The position numbers and the translations under genes are program-made. DNA of 64,000 nucleotides from contig NZ_LUTS01000004.1 of NCBI RefSeq assembly GCF_001597735.1, positions 124,001 to 188,000 of the forward strand, read 5' to 3'. Shown here in pieces: positions 1 to 11,203 of the stretch. The DNA comes from Neptuniibacter pectenicola (GTDB taxonomy: Bacteria > Pseudomonadota > Gammaproteobacteria > Pseudomonadales > Balneatricaceae). The notes under the pieces were generated by a model. The model was not told the origin of the DNA and ran no database searches. It was given only the letters and a program-made list of their open reading frames with translations. How positions within the stretch are numbered: position 1 is the first letter of the stretch; each line of letters opens with the position of its first letter.

Positions 1-2
1 AA

Positions 3-619
3 GACGTGTCCTCTAACATCTCCGCCCTTGATGAAACGCCGGTTGAAAGGACCTGGTCTGAAGAGCCCCCATTTGATGATGGCTTTGCGGCAGAAAATCA
101 TGATGTTATGGATGAGGCTCCATTAGAACCAGCCCCCGTAGTGGGTGCGTCCGTTGCTGATGCGCCTTCACGGCGTAAAGTGTTGGAAAAAGAGCCCGAT
201 CCCGAAAACGTATTAATCATATCGGTTATCGCTAAGTCGACTGACCAGTTTGATGGCGCGGTATTACAAAAAATCATTGATGCTTGTGGTATGAGCTTTG
301 GTGATATGTCTATCTATCATCGCTTTGAAGATGAAGAGGGGCCGAGCGCAGTTCAATTTAGTATGGCTAATGCTTTACCTCCGGGGACCTTTGAACCGGA
401 TGATGCTCAGAGCTTAACGACTAAGGCCGTTATGTTCTTTATGTCCATGGAAGAGCCTCGTGATGTGATGGATGCGTTTGAGTGCATGTTGGCAACCGCT
501 GAGACCGTAGCCAAGCATTTAGGCGGGGAGATGCTCGACGAAAACCGATCGGTCTTGCGCACCCAAACCATGGAGCATTACCGCCAACGCGTGCGTGATT
601 TCGAAATGAAAAACCTTAA

Positions 620-635
<16 letters not shown>
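3..635 (+). CDS. zipA: Cell division protein ZipA, C-terminal part (cut by window edge)
   Basis: ZipA anchors and bundles FtsZ at the septum. Only the C-terminal part is visible: an acidic, proline-containing linker (about the first 60 residues) followed by the globular FtsZ-binding domain, recognisable from its spacing and the conserved core around VLIISVIAK and GDMSIYHRF. The frame is open to the left edge and the N-terminal membrane anchor is missing, so the GTG at position 6 is not a real start. ligA follows 36 bases downstream, the common gammaproteobacterial zipA-ligA order. Confidence 0.93.
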
Positions 636-3271
<2,636 letters not shown>

Positions 3272-3287
3272 CTGTGGATACGCCTAA

Positions 3288-3500
3288 ATGATCATTCCTT
3301 ATGAACAACTTCATCCTGATACGCTTAATGCGCTTATCGAAGAGTTTGTTAGCCGAGATGGCACCGATTATGGCACGAGCGAGATCTCGCTTGCCGCGAA
3401 AGTTGAGCAGGTTCGATGCAAGCTGGCTGCCGGTGAGGCGGTGATCTTGTTCAGCGAGAGTAAAGGCCTTTGTAATATAGTCCATAAAGATATGTTATGA
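3288..3500 (+). CDS. yheU: YheU family (UPF0270) small protein
   Basis: A 70-residue protein matching the UPF0270/YheU family along its length: it starts MIIPYEQL, contains the conserved FVSRDGTDYG segment, and has the AAGEAVILFSE block. E. coli YheU is about 72 residues. The function is unknown. It lies 16 bases after the lipoprotein gene and may share its transcript. Confidence 0.9.
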   Translation: MIIPYEQLHPDTLNALIEEFVSRDGTDYGTSEISLAAKVEQVRCKLAAGEAVILFSESKGLCNIVHKDML

Positions 3501-3558
3501 ATCGGGCTGGCCTGTAACATCGTTTGTCGCTGAGCCCAATTGAAAAGAGGTAGTTCAA

Positions 3559-4233
3559 ATGGATCAGCTTGAGCAGACTATCAGTGTTATTGCACTGACG
3601 ATGGGTGTGGGTTGGGCAAGCGGTATTAACCTTTACGCCACTATCTTTATGCTTGGGTTACTTAACAATATGGGCCACATTGCACTGCCTGAAGAGCTTC
3701 AAGTGGTGGGTGATCCTTTAGTTTTGATGGCCGCGGGCTTTATGTATTTTGTCGAGTTTTTTGCCGATAAAATCCCAGGTGTCGATAGTGGGTGGGATGG
3801 TTTACACACCTTTATTCGTATTCCTGCGGGGGCTGTTTTAGCCGCGGGGGCTGTGGGTGACATGTCGATTGCCGTTGAACTGGCGGCAGCGCTGGTTGGT
3901 GGATCCTTAGCGGCGGGGAGTCATGCTGCTAAAGCGGGGAGTCGGGTGTTGATCAATACCTCCCCTGAGCCAGTGACAAACTGGACGGCATCGATCAGTG
4001 AGGACCTGCTTGTGATCGGCGGCTTATGGGCTGCGTTAAATCACCCTGTTTGGTTTTTAGCGGGTTTAGTGTTGTTTCTTCTCTTGCTTGTGTGGTTGTT
4101 ACCCAAACTATGGCGAGGGATTAAAAAAGTCTTTCATTTTATTGCAGGGCTATTTGGCGGCGCACAAGATGAGCCGAAAGGGCCTTTGCCGACACTCTCA
4201 ACTAAACCCAGCGCTCCAAATGAGGTCCGCTAA
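3559..4233 (+). CDS. DUF4126 family inner-membrane protein
   Basis: A 224-residue hydrophobic protein. Features seen: an early GWASGINLYATIF segment typical of DUF4126, a conserved FADKIPGVDSGWDGLHTFIRIPAGA block, a glycine/alanine-rich helix pair, and a strongly hydrophobic C-terminal helix (about 173-191) followed by a basic tail. Four to five membrane segments are likely. Function is unknown. GAAAAGAGG lies 8-9 bases before the ATG. The 3' end overlaps the convergent CBS gene by 32 bases. Confidence 0.85.
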   Translation: MDQLEQTISVIALTMGVGWASGINLYATIFMLGLLNNMGHIALPEELQVVGDPLVLMAAGFMYFVEFFADKIPGVDSGWDGLHTFIRIPAGAVLAAGAVGDMSIAVELAAALVGGSLAAGSHAAKAGSRVLINTSPEPVTNWTASISEDLLVIGGLWAALNHPVWFLAGLVLFLLLLVWLLPKLWRGIKKVFHFIAGLFGGAQDEPKGPLPTLSTKPSAPNEVR

Positions 4234-4843
4234 CCAGTAATCGTAGTAGATCGGTACGGCAGACGATACCGACTACTTGATCTTCATTATTGACGACCGG
4301 TATTGAGTTAATATCGTTCTCGATAAAATTGATGGCAACGCTTTGGATTAATGTTTCGGGTGTTGCTGCAATTAATTTCTTTGAATAAATCTCACTAATA
4401 AGCGAAATTGAATCGGTACCTGCTTGGACTAAATCGGCTTTAGATATGAGTCCGAGCGGCCGCTTATCCTCATCGGCAACCACTAAATGGCTGATCTCTA
4501 AGCTGAGCATCCTTTTCCATGCAGTGCTCACAGTTACCGTCGGTGGAATCGTGTGCACGGGGGAGACCATAATGGTTGATACCGTTAGCTGGGCGCTTTC
4601 GTTCTCAGTTTCAATGCCCTCTTCATGTGCTGTGTATGCAAGGGTTGCCGCATCATGGTTGGTATGGGGTTTCCCGGGGCCTGGGATAATAAACTTTTCA
4701 CCGTCCGAATGAAGTTTATCTTCTGTGTCAGCGCTTCTGTGTGTATGACGACTTTTTAATACCGAATCTACACCCCGTTTAGGAAACAGCGCTTCCTTCG
4801 GTGTCTGTATGCGATAACCGTGGTCGTATACGTAAAGGGCCAT
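4202..4843 (-). CDS. CBS-domain protein
   Basis: A 213-residue soluble protein. The last ~130 residues form a tandem CBS pair: the first begins TVSTIMVSPVHTIPPTVTV and the second is the FIENDINSIPVVNNEDQVVGIVCRTDLL block. CBS pairs usually bind adenine nucleotides or SAM and regulate an attached or partner protein; no effector domain is attached. The N-terminal ~80 residues are polar, histidine-rich and unrecognised. A GGAG 7 bases upstream supports this ATG. It overlaps the convergent DUF4126 gene tail-to-tail. Confidence 0.88.
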   Translation of the reverse strand: MALYVYDHGYRIQTPKEALFPKRGVDSVLKSRHTHRSADTEDKLHSDGEKFIIPGPGKPHTNHDAATLAYTAHEEGIETENESAQLTVSTIMVSPVHTIPPTVTVSTAWKRMLSLEISHLVVADEDKRPLGLISKADLVQAGTDSISLISEIYSKKLIAATPETLIQSVAINFIENDINSIPVVNNEDQVVGIVCRTDLLRLLVSGPHLERWV

Positions 4844-4915
4844 AACAGCTCCATCTTCGTTTTTGTTTAAGTATCAATCGATACATGTGTTTAACCTAAC
4901 ACACATACTCTTTAC

Positions 4916-6871
4916 TTATATCGCCCGCTTTATCAAGTTCTTAATAATAAACCGCGCAGGGTTAATCGAATCTATTAGAGTCTTAGGTAGGGGTAAAGGT
5001 TCATTACAGATCATAGAGGCAAGCAATTCTGCGGAGATTGGGCAGGTTATGAGCCCTTTAGATCCGTGACCTGAGTTTACATAGAGATTGGGGTAGTGTT
5101 GGGCTGTTGCACCCTCAAATCGCCAATTTTTGTCCTTTCTTAAACGGGCATATGTGTCTATGTAATCAGAAAAAACAGGGGCTGGGCCGACGACGGGCAT
5201 GTAATCGGGTGTGCTGCAGCGGAAAGCGGTTCTTCCTGAAAGTTGCGCTTTTTTCTTGAGTAGCGCGTGATGAAATTCTGGAAGCGCGTCGGCTAGTTTT
5301 GTTAGGTTTTTATCGTGGTCATGTTGAGTGACATCGCGTTGTTTGCCTTTAAGATCAAAGGTTGCGCCAAAGCAGAAGATCCCTTCTTGTGCCGGGGAAA
5401 TATAGCCCTCACCACAAACGACAGTGTCAAGTTTGGGGAGGTCTGCATTATCCGCAGTGAGGGACACTTGTCCGCGTATCGCTTTGAGTGGCAGGTGCTT
5501 TGTTTGTTCAAACTGGCTTGCCAGTTCGGCATTACAGATGACCAAATGAGAGCAATGTAAGCGCTCACTACGGTTGTTAGTCAATGTCCATTGCTGATCA
5601 GTGTACTCAATTAGCTTGATGTCATGTTGCACAATATTGATATTTGGGTGGTTGGCTAGAGCATGACAAAAGTCTACCGGTGATACCCAGCCCGCGTCAG
5701 GGAAAAATAGCCCACTACTGGACACAGCGGTGCCACTAATGGCGGATAACTCGGCGGCGGATTTCTGTTGTACCAGTGAGGTCGGGTAGTGTTGGTTATC
5801 GATTAACTCTTGCTGTCTGATCTTTTCGTTTTCTTTTGTCGCTAGCTGAGCAACGCCACATTGAGACCAAAAGGATTGTGTTGGGTCTGTTTGTTTAAGT
5901 AGATTAGTCGTATGCAAAAAACCGGTTAGATGTAGCTCACCCTGTTTGGTGGGAGTAACCGGAAGCTTGGCATAAAGAGCGCCCTGTCGATTACCCGATC
6001 CCGCTGTGGCGAGGCGCTTCTCTTTTTCAATGATTGTGACCTTAATGCCCCGCTGCGCAAGCGAATAGGCGGTCGAACAGCCTGATAGTCCCCCTCCAAT
6101 AATGGTGACATGTGTTGGCCGCGCCGATTTAGGGAGTGAGAACCAAGGTTTTGTATCTAGAGTTGGCGTTTTATGTTCGATGAAAGTGCCCGCTATTATT
6201 TCTCGTTTAAGCCCAAAACCTGAGCGCTTTTTTATATCAAAGCCAACAGCCTGTAATGATTTTCGTATTTTGCTCGCAGATGTAAATGTAGCCAGCGTCG
6301 TTGAATGAGGAGTGCTAAGTGATGCTATTTTCTCAAATAGTTCACTTGTCCACATGTCAGAGTTTCTGGAGGGGGTGAATCCATCTAAATACCATGCATC
6401 CACACTAGCAATCAGCTTTGAAAGACATTCTGTTGCATCACCTAGCAGTAGAGTGAGTTGTATATTTTTGTCCAAAAAGCTTATGCGATGAAAGCCTGTA
6501 GTGTGGATGGGATATTGAGCTAAAAGTTGTTCTGTGAAAACATTGAATTGTGGCCATTTCACATAAATTCTTTGTAAGTCACGTTTTGTAAGCGGGTATT
6601 TTTCAGCAGAAATAAAATGTAACTTGGTTTGAATATTTTTATGTTGAATAATACGGTGCGCTGTATTTAAAAAGTTAAGTCCGGTTCCAAATCCTGTTTC
6701 CGCAATGACTAAAGGTGAGCTTCCTGATAAGCGTGCATCAATATTATTTCCTTCTACAAATACGTAGTTTGCTTCCTCTACGCCATCGATCGTATTGAAA
6801 TAAATATCATCAAATTCTGTAGATTTTGGACTACCGTCAATCCAGTCAAGTATAGCGTTTTGAATAAGCAA
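4916..6871 (-). CDS. mnmC: Bifunctional tRNA mnm5s2U34 biosynthesis protein MnmC
   Basis: Completes the mnm5 modification of wobble U34 in certain tRNAs. The N-terminal half (about 1-235) is a SAM methyltransferase with the VIAETGFGTGLNFL motif I and DAWYLDGF. The C-terminal half (from about 255) is an FAD-dependent oxidase with the dinucleotide motif TIIGGGLSGCSTAYSLAQRG and a GSGNRQGALYAKLP block; it removes carboxymethyl from cmnm5. At 651 residues it is full length (E. coli 668). It is the last housekeeping gene before the polysaccharide locus, and transcribed away from it. Confidence 0.96.
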   Translation of the reverse strand: MLIQNAILDWIDGSPKSTEFDDIYFNTIDGVEEANYVFVEGNNIDARLSGSSPLVIAETGFGTGLNFLNTAHRIIQHKNIQTKLHFISAEKYPLTKRDLQRIYVKWPQFNVFTEQLLAQYPIHTTGFHRISFLDKNIQLTLLLGDATECLSKLIASVDAWYLDGFTPSRNSDMWTSELFEKIASLSTPHSTTLATFTSASKIRKSLQAVGFDIKKRSGFGLKREIIAGTFIEHKTPTLDTKPWFSLPKSARPTHVTIIGGGLSGCSTAYSLAQRGIKVTIIEKEKRLATAGSGNRQGALYAKLPVTPTKQGELHLTGFLHTTNLLKQTDPTQSFWSQCGVAQLATKENEKIRQQELIDNQHYPTSLVQQKSAAELSAISGTAVSSSGLFFPDAGWVSPVDFCHALANHPNINIVQHDIKLIEYTDQQWTLTNNRSERLHCSHLVICNAELASQFEQTKHLPLKAIRGQVSLTADNADLPKLDTVVCGEGYISPAQEGIFCFGATFDLKGKQRDVTQHDHDKNLTKLADALPEFHHALLKKKAQLSGRTAFRCSTPDYMPVVGPAPVFSDYIDTYARLRKDKNWRFEGATAQHYPNLYVNSGHGSKGLITCPISAELLASMICNEPLPLPKTLIDSINPARFIIKNLIKRAI

Positions 6872-7163
6872 TGTTGTTAATCTCAGATGTTTTTGGGTCT
6901 AAAGAGTCGATATAGAGACGGGTTAATCTAAAGCTTTGGAGGCTAATAAGTTATGAATATTATAGAGCTTAAGTGGGGATTGGGCTAGAATTGGCCAGTA
7001 TATAGGAAGGTTTTTTCTTTGAGCTGTATATCAAAGTGTTTCATTTAATTTCCGCACATCGAAATCCCTTATCGTCAATGCAATCCTTGAATAGATTGCA
7101 TCCGCTTTTTGTTTTTTTATTAAGCATTATTAATTTCATTACTCACATTAGATGTTACTGGCC
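6872..7163 (+). other. Intergenic leader between mnmC and the polysaccharide locus
   Basis: About 290 bases separate the divergent mnmC and legB-like genes. No ORF of note is present. A weak promoter candidate is TTGAGC at 7019-7024 with a CATTTA-like -10 about 17 bases on. No JUMPstart/ops (GGCGGTAGCGT) element was found. A terminator-like hairpin sits at 7078-7118. The main promoter of the 37 kb locus must lie in or near here, but I cannot fix it. Confidence 0.4.
7078..7118 (+). terminator. Terminator-like hairpin ahead of the polysaccharide locus
   Basis: A perfect 8 bp stem, ATGCAATC (7078-7085) and GATTGCAT (7094-7101), encloses an 8-base loop and is followed by CCGC and a T-rich run (TTTTTGTTTTTTT). 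In + orientation it looks intrinsic. It lies about 45-60 bases upstream of the first gene, so transcripts starting further upstream would have to pass it. Confidence 0.55.
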
Positions 7164-8351
7164 ATGAATATTTTAGAACTTATAGGAAGAAGTAAAGCGC
7201 TATTTAGTGAAGATTTAGCAGTTTGCGAAGAAGAGCTTTGCCGAATTGTTAGCCAGTCATCTTTTCTTGTCTTAGGTGGGGCAGGTTCTATTGGCCAGGC
7301 AGTGTCTAAAGAAATCTTCAAAAGAGACCCTCGTAAGCTTCATGTCGTTGATATTAGTGAAAATAATTTAGTTGAGCTTGTGCGGGATGTTAGAAGCTCA
7401 CTTGGTTATATTGATGGGGATTTTCAAACATTTGCGCTAGATATCGGTTCAATTGAGTACGATGTTTTTTTTGCTGCTGACGGTAAATACGACTATGTAT
7501 TGAATTTATCTGCATTGAAACATGTACGAAGTGAAAAGGATCCGTATACATTGATGCGTATGATTGATGTTAATGTTTTCAATACCGATAAAACAATAGC
7601 TCAGGCGATCAGCGCTGGGGCGAAAAAGTACTTTTGTGTATCCACAGATAAGGCTGCTAACCCCGTGAATATGATGGGTGCATCGAAGCGGATTATGGAG
7701 ATGTTTTTAATGCGGCGTAGTGAAGACATTAACATCTCTACTGCTCGTTTTGCTAATGTGGCCTTTTCTGATGGGTCTTTACTTCATGGATTTAATCAAC
7801 GCATTCAGAAGTCGCAGCCATTGGTTGCACCTAGTGATATTAAACGCTACTTCGTAACACCAGAAGAGTCAGGGATACTTTGTTTAATGTCATGTGTCTT
7901 TGGCAATAATCGTGATGTTTTTTTTCCAAAATTGAGTGATTCTTTACATTTGACGACGTTTTCTGATATTGCAGTAAAATATCTTGCGCAGCAAGGGTAT
8001 GAAACGTATGAATGCGATAATGAAGATGAAGCTCGAGCGTTAGTGCATACGCTTCCGCTGGAAGGGAAATGGCCTTGTTTATTTACAACCAGTGATACTA
8101 CAGGTGAAAAGGACTTCGAGGAGTTTTTTACTGAAAATGAAGTATTGGATATGGAACGCTTTGAAAATCTTGGCGTTATTGAAAATACACCTGGGTTTGA
8201 TGCTAGCCTGATTAATAAATTTGAGGTTGCTATTGCCGCTATGAAGGCTAAGAAGGCCTGGACGAAGGGCGAGATAATAGAGCTATTTTTTGACATGATT
8301 CCAGGTTTTGGACATAAGGAAACAGGTAAATACCTTGATGGAAAAATGTAA
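7164..8351 (+). CDS. legB: UDP/GDP-HexNAc 4,6-dehydratase, LegB-like
   Basis: An extended-SDR nucleotide-sugar 4,6-dehydratase that begins legionaminic-type nonulosonate synthesis by making a 4-keto-6-deoxy-HexNAc. The NAD motif is VLGGAGSIGQAV. The active-site block STDKAANPVNMMGASKR is of the CapD/FlaA1 type. The C-terminal ~120 residues (ending FGHKETGKYLDGKM) are a family-specific extension. Starts at 7152 and 7164 are both possible; the second (MNILELIGR) fits the family as I remember it. Neither has a clear ribosome site. legC follows by 14 bases. Confidence 0.88.
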   Translation: MNILELIGRSKALFSEDLAVCEEELCRIVSQSSFLVLGGAGSIGQAVSKEIFKRDPRKLHVVDISENNLVELVRDVRSSLGYIDGDFQTFALDIGSIEYDVFFAADGKYDYVLNLSALKHVRSEKDPYTLMRMIDVNVFNTDKTIAQAISAGAKKYFCVSTDKAANPVNMMGASKRIMEMFLMRRSEDINISTARFANVAFSDGSLLHGFNQRIQKSQPLVAPSDIKRYFVTPEESGILCLMSCVFGNNRDVFFPKLSDSLHLTTFSDIAVKYLAQQGYETYECDNEDEARALVHTLPLEGKWPCLFTTSDTTGEKDFEEFFTENEVLDMERFENLGVIENTPGFDASLINKFEVAIAAMKAKKAWTKGEIIELFFDMIPGFGHKETGKYLDGKM

Positions 8352-8365
8352 AGGCGCTTTGTTGC

Positions 8366-9526
8366 ATGGCTATTAATTTATCGTTTGGCGACAACCTAGT
8401 GGGTTTTGTGCGTGATATCTATCACACTGATGAGTTTATCCCCCTTCATGAGCCTACTTTCAGTGGCAATGAAAAAAAATATGTTCTAGATACGATTGAA
8501 AGCACTTTTGTTTCGAGCGTTGGTAAGTATGTTGATGATTTTGAACGCAGAATAGAAGCCTATACAGGTTGTGGTAAGGCTGTGGCTACTGTAAATGGTA
8601 GTGCCGCCCTGCACGTTGCTATGCATATGGCGGGTGTTCGCGCGGGAGACTTGGTTTTAACTCAGGCGCTAACTTTTGTGGCAACATGTAATGCTATTTA
8701 TCACATGGGTGCGAATCCAGTATTTATTGATGTTTCTAAAGTGAGCCTTGGTTTGTGCCCTGTCGCGATGGAAGCGTGGTTGTGTGAAAATGCTTTTTTG
8801 AAAGATAATGGTGGATGTTTTTATAAAGATGGAAAGCAGCGTATTAAAGCGGTTGTTCCAATGCACACATTTGGTCATCCTGTTCAAATGGATGAGTTGC
8901 TGGCTGTTTGTTTAAAATGGAATATTACAGTAATAGAAGATGCAGCAGAGAGCTTAGGGTCTTTGTATAAAGGAAAGCATACAGGGACGCTTGGGGAATT
9001 TGGCGCTATCAGTTTTAATGGCAATAAAATTATTACTGCTGGCGGAGGCGGTATGGCTTTATGCAAAGATGTAAACGTGGGTTTGCATGCTAAGCATATT
9101 ACAACAACAGCAAAAGCCCCGCACCCTTATGAGTTTTATCATGATGAACCAGGGTTTAATTATAGAATGCCGAATTTGAATGCGGCCCTTGGTTGTGCTC
9201 AAATGGAGGTTTTGCCTGCATTTCTTCAACAAAAAAGGGGACTTGCGGGCATGTATGAGGAGTTCTTTGCGGGTACTGAGTACCGCTTTGTATCTGAACC
9301 TTCTTACGGCCATTCGAATTACTGGTTGAACGCAATTATGTGCCCTGATCAGGAAGCACGTAATAATCTGCTGGAACTGACGAATAGCAAGGGTGTTATG
9401 ACTCGTCCTGTTTGGGCATTAATGCACAGGTTACCCATGTTTGCGAAAGCATATCGTGACGATTTAATTAATTCTCAATGGCTAGAACGCATTATTGTTA
9501 ATCTACCGAGTAGCCCAAAGAGCTAA
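8366..9526 (+). CDS. legC: LegC-type PLP aminotransferase (DegT/DnrJ/EryC1 family)
   Basis: Transfers an amino group to the 4-keto sugar made by the preceding dehydratase. The PLP lysine is K221 in SFNGNK, preceded by EDAAESLGSLYKGKHTGT, both family hallmarks. At 386 residues it is full length. It opens with the ~25-residue N-terminal stretch (FVRDIYHTDEFIPLHEP) seen in LegC-like members. It is followed by AAGGAG and the dehydrogenase gene. Confidence 0.9.
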   Translation: MAINLSFGDNLVGFVRDIYHTDEFIPLHEPTFSGNEKKYVLDTIESTFVSSVGKYVDDFERRIEAYTGCGKAVATVNGSAALHVAMHMAGVRAGDLVLTQALTFVATCNAIYHMGANPVFIDVSKVSLGLCPVAMEAWLCENAFLKDNGGCFYKDGKQRIKAVVPMHTFGHPVQMDELLAVCLKWNITVIEDAAESLGSLYKGKHTGTLGEFGAISFNGNKIITAGGGGMALCKDVNVGLHAKHITTTAKAPHPYEFYHDEPGFNYRMPNLNAALGCAQMEVLPAFLQQKRGLAGMYEEFFAGTEYRFVSEPSYGHSNYWLNAIMCPDQEARNNLLELTNSKGVMTRPVWALMHRLPMFAKAYRDDLINSQWLERIIVNLPSSPKS

Positions 9527-9540
9527 GGAGTTAAGTGTTC

Positions 9541-10386
9541 ATGCAGATTGCAGTAGTGGGCAGCGGGACGATGGGTTTAGGTATAGTCTCAGTTTTTGCT
9601 CAATATTCTGAAGTCTCAAGCATCCTGTGGTGGGGTAGAGAGAGTGGAGCTATTTGTTCTCGAAAGGAATCCTTGGTTCGAGAAATTAAGAAGATATGCC
9701 GTAAAAACGGGTTTGCAAAAAGTGATGCAGATACTTTGTTATCAAAAGTCGAAGTAATTCACTCTTTTGACTCTATCGGCGCTGCAGACTTTGTGATCGA
9801 AGCGGTTGCTGAAGATATGGATGTAAAGAAAACTCTGCTAAGCGATTTGTCTAATTATGTTTCTGATAATGCTGTTGTCGTAACAAATACATCTTCTTTA
9901 TCTATTACTGAGTTGTCGATGTGTTTTCGTAATCCGGAACGTTTTTTGGGTATTCACTTTTTTAACCCTGCCAATATTATGAAATTGGTTGAAGTTGTTG
10001 CCGGTTTAGCAACATCGAGAGATGCTGTTGATCGAGCTGTAGAGGTTATCGAGGGTCTAGGGAAGGAGGCTGTTATTGTAAATGACTCTCCAGGGTTTGT
10101 TGTGAACCGGATGCTTATTCCAATGATAAATGAAGGGATATCAGTTATGGCTGAGGGCGTAGCGACAAGGGAAGATATTGATAAGGCGATGAAACTCGGG
10201 GCTAATCATCCAATTGGGCCTATATCTCTTGCTGACTTTATTGGTACAGACGTTTGCTTATCTATTATGGATACACTGCATAAAGAAACTGGAGACCCTA
10301 AATATCGTGCACACCCACTACTTAGAAAGTATGTGCGTGCAGGGAGATTGGGGCGTAAAGTAAAACGAGGTTTCTATGACTATTGA
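9541..10386 (+). CDS. 3-hydroxyacyl(butyryl)-CoA dehydrogenase within the nonulosonate operon
   Basis: Full-length (281 residues) NAD(P)-dependent 3-hydroxybutyryl-CoA dehydrogenase of the Hbd/PaaH type. The Rossmann motif is GSGTMG at 7-12. The catalytic His-Glu pair is H139 and E151, with the 12-residue separation usual for the family. NDSPGFVVNRML and the C-terminal domain (ANHPIGPISLADFIGTD, ending GFYDY) are intact. The ATG at 9541 is preferred over GTG at 9535 because AAGGAG ends at 9530. It overlaps the acyltransferase gene by 11 bases. Inference: it supplies (S)-3-hydroxybutyryl-CoA for N-acylation of the nonulosonate, not fatty-acid oxidation. Confidence 0.9.
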   Translation: MQIAVVGSGTMGLGIVSVFAQYSEVSSILWWGRESGAICSRKESLVREIKKICRKNGFAKSDADTLLSKVEVIHSFDSIGAADFVIEAVAEDMDVKKTLLSDLSNYVSDNAVVVTNTSSLSITELSMCFRNPERFLGIHFFNPANIMKLVEVVAGLATSRDAVDRAVEVIEGLGKEAVIVNDSPGFVVNRMLIPMINEGISVMAEGVATREDIDKAMKLGANHPIGPISLADFIGTDVCLSIMDTLHKETGDPKYRAHPLLRKYVRAGRLGRKVKRGFYDY

Positions 10387-11203
10387 AAATAGATTAGAGA
10401 TTCTCGATATAGATGATTCTGAACTGTTGAAAGCTTACTTTCCGGCGATACAGAAATTGTTTATTGATGCTTTTGGAAAGCCAATAAGTAAAGAACTTTG
10501 GGAATGGGCTTATGTGGAAAACCCGTTCGGCTCACCTAAGGTCTCTTTGGCTTTTGATGGTGAGCGATTAGTTGCTCATTATGCGGTAATCCCTATGAAT
10601 CTTTCCTCTCTTGAAACAGAATTGCAGGGGTTCTTGTCAATGACAACAATGGTTGCTAGTGACTATAGGCGCCATCAGCTTTTCCAAAAAACGGCTGAGC
10701 GAGTGTATGCTCGCATCGAACGTAGTCAAAAACCAGCTGTTGTCTTTGGTTTTCCTAATGATCAGTCTGCACCGGGTTTTCGGAAAAGGTTAGGCTGGGA
10801 TATTTTAGATGATTTTACGGTTGTAACGTTGACACCCGAAGATATTCCTAAGGCTCAGGATGTTTTAAATATCATATCAGCTAGAAGTTATTTTCTTAAT
10901 CTGAGTGCGAAAGGGGTTGCTGATTGGAGGTGTGCTAAACCAGGTCAAGAGTGGATTTTTAGGGAAGATATTAGCATTAAATCTCATGGGCAGGAGCATG
11001 ATGTTATGTATATTGCTCCAGGTTGTACTCTTTCAGGGTTAGATGACTTAAATAGCTTTAATATGATACTGCCAATCTCTCGATCTCAGGCTATTGATGC
11101 TGGTTGGGATAATGCTTTTACCTATCGTTTTGGTTATAGGCAATTTAATATGGCTGATAAGTTAGAATTTAATGTGCAAATGTGTATGTCGGACGTTTTT
11201 TGA
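10376..11203 (+). CDS. GNAT-family N-acyltransferase
   Basis: A 275-residue protein with a GNAT core: FDGERLVAHYAVIPM (strands beta2-3), SMTTMVASDYRRHQLFQKTAERVY (acyl-CoA-binding beta4/alpha3 region, with R-R-H-Q in place of the usual Q/R-x-x-G-x-G/A), and FGFPNDQSAPGFRKRLGW. It occupies the place where a LegH-type 4-N-acyltransferase would be expected. Translational coupling to the dehydrogenase suggests its donor is the hydroxyacyl-CoA that enzyme makes (inference). It ends in a TGATG overlap with the NeuC-like gene. Confidence 0.75.
   Translation: MTIENRLEILDIDDSELLKAYFPAIQKLFIDAFGKPISKELWEWAYVENPFGSPKVSLAFDGERLVAHYAVIPMNLSSLETELQGFLSMTTMVASDYRRHQLFQKTAERVYARIERSQKPAVVFGFPNDQSAPGFRKRLGWDILDDFTVVTLTPEDIPKAQDVLNIISARSYFLNLSAKGVADWRCAKPGQEWIFREDISIKSHGQEHDVMYIAPGCTLSGLDDLNSFNMILPISRSQAIDAGWDNAFTYRFGYRQFNMADKLEFNVQMCMSDVF

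Noticed and set aside
4863-5069. Small + strand ORF of 68 codons in the mnmC 3' region
   Set aside because: It runs antisense into mnmC, has no ribosome site or recognisable protein features, and mnmC is clearly real.
6872-7163. JUMPstart/ops element search before the polysaccharide locus
   Set aside because: No GGCGGTAGCGT or close variant found on either strand.
7847-8296. 149-codon - strand ORF
   Set aside because: Lies wholly antisense to the LegB-like gene; composition is that of a shadow frame.
9541-10386. Dehydrogenase as a misplaced beta-oxidation gene
   Set aside because: It overlaps the acyltransferase gene, shares its AT-rich composition and has no thiolase or hydratase partner here; a role in sugar acylation fits better.
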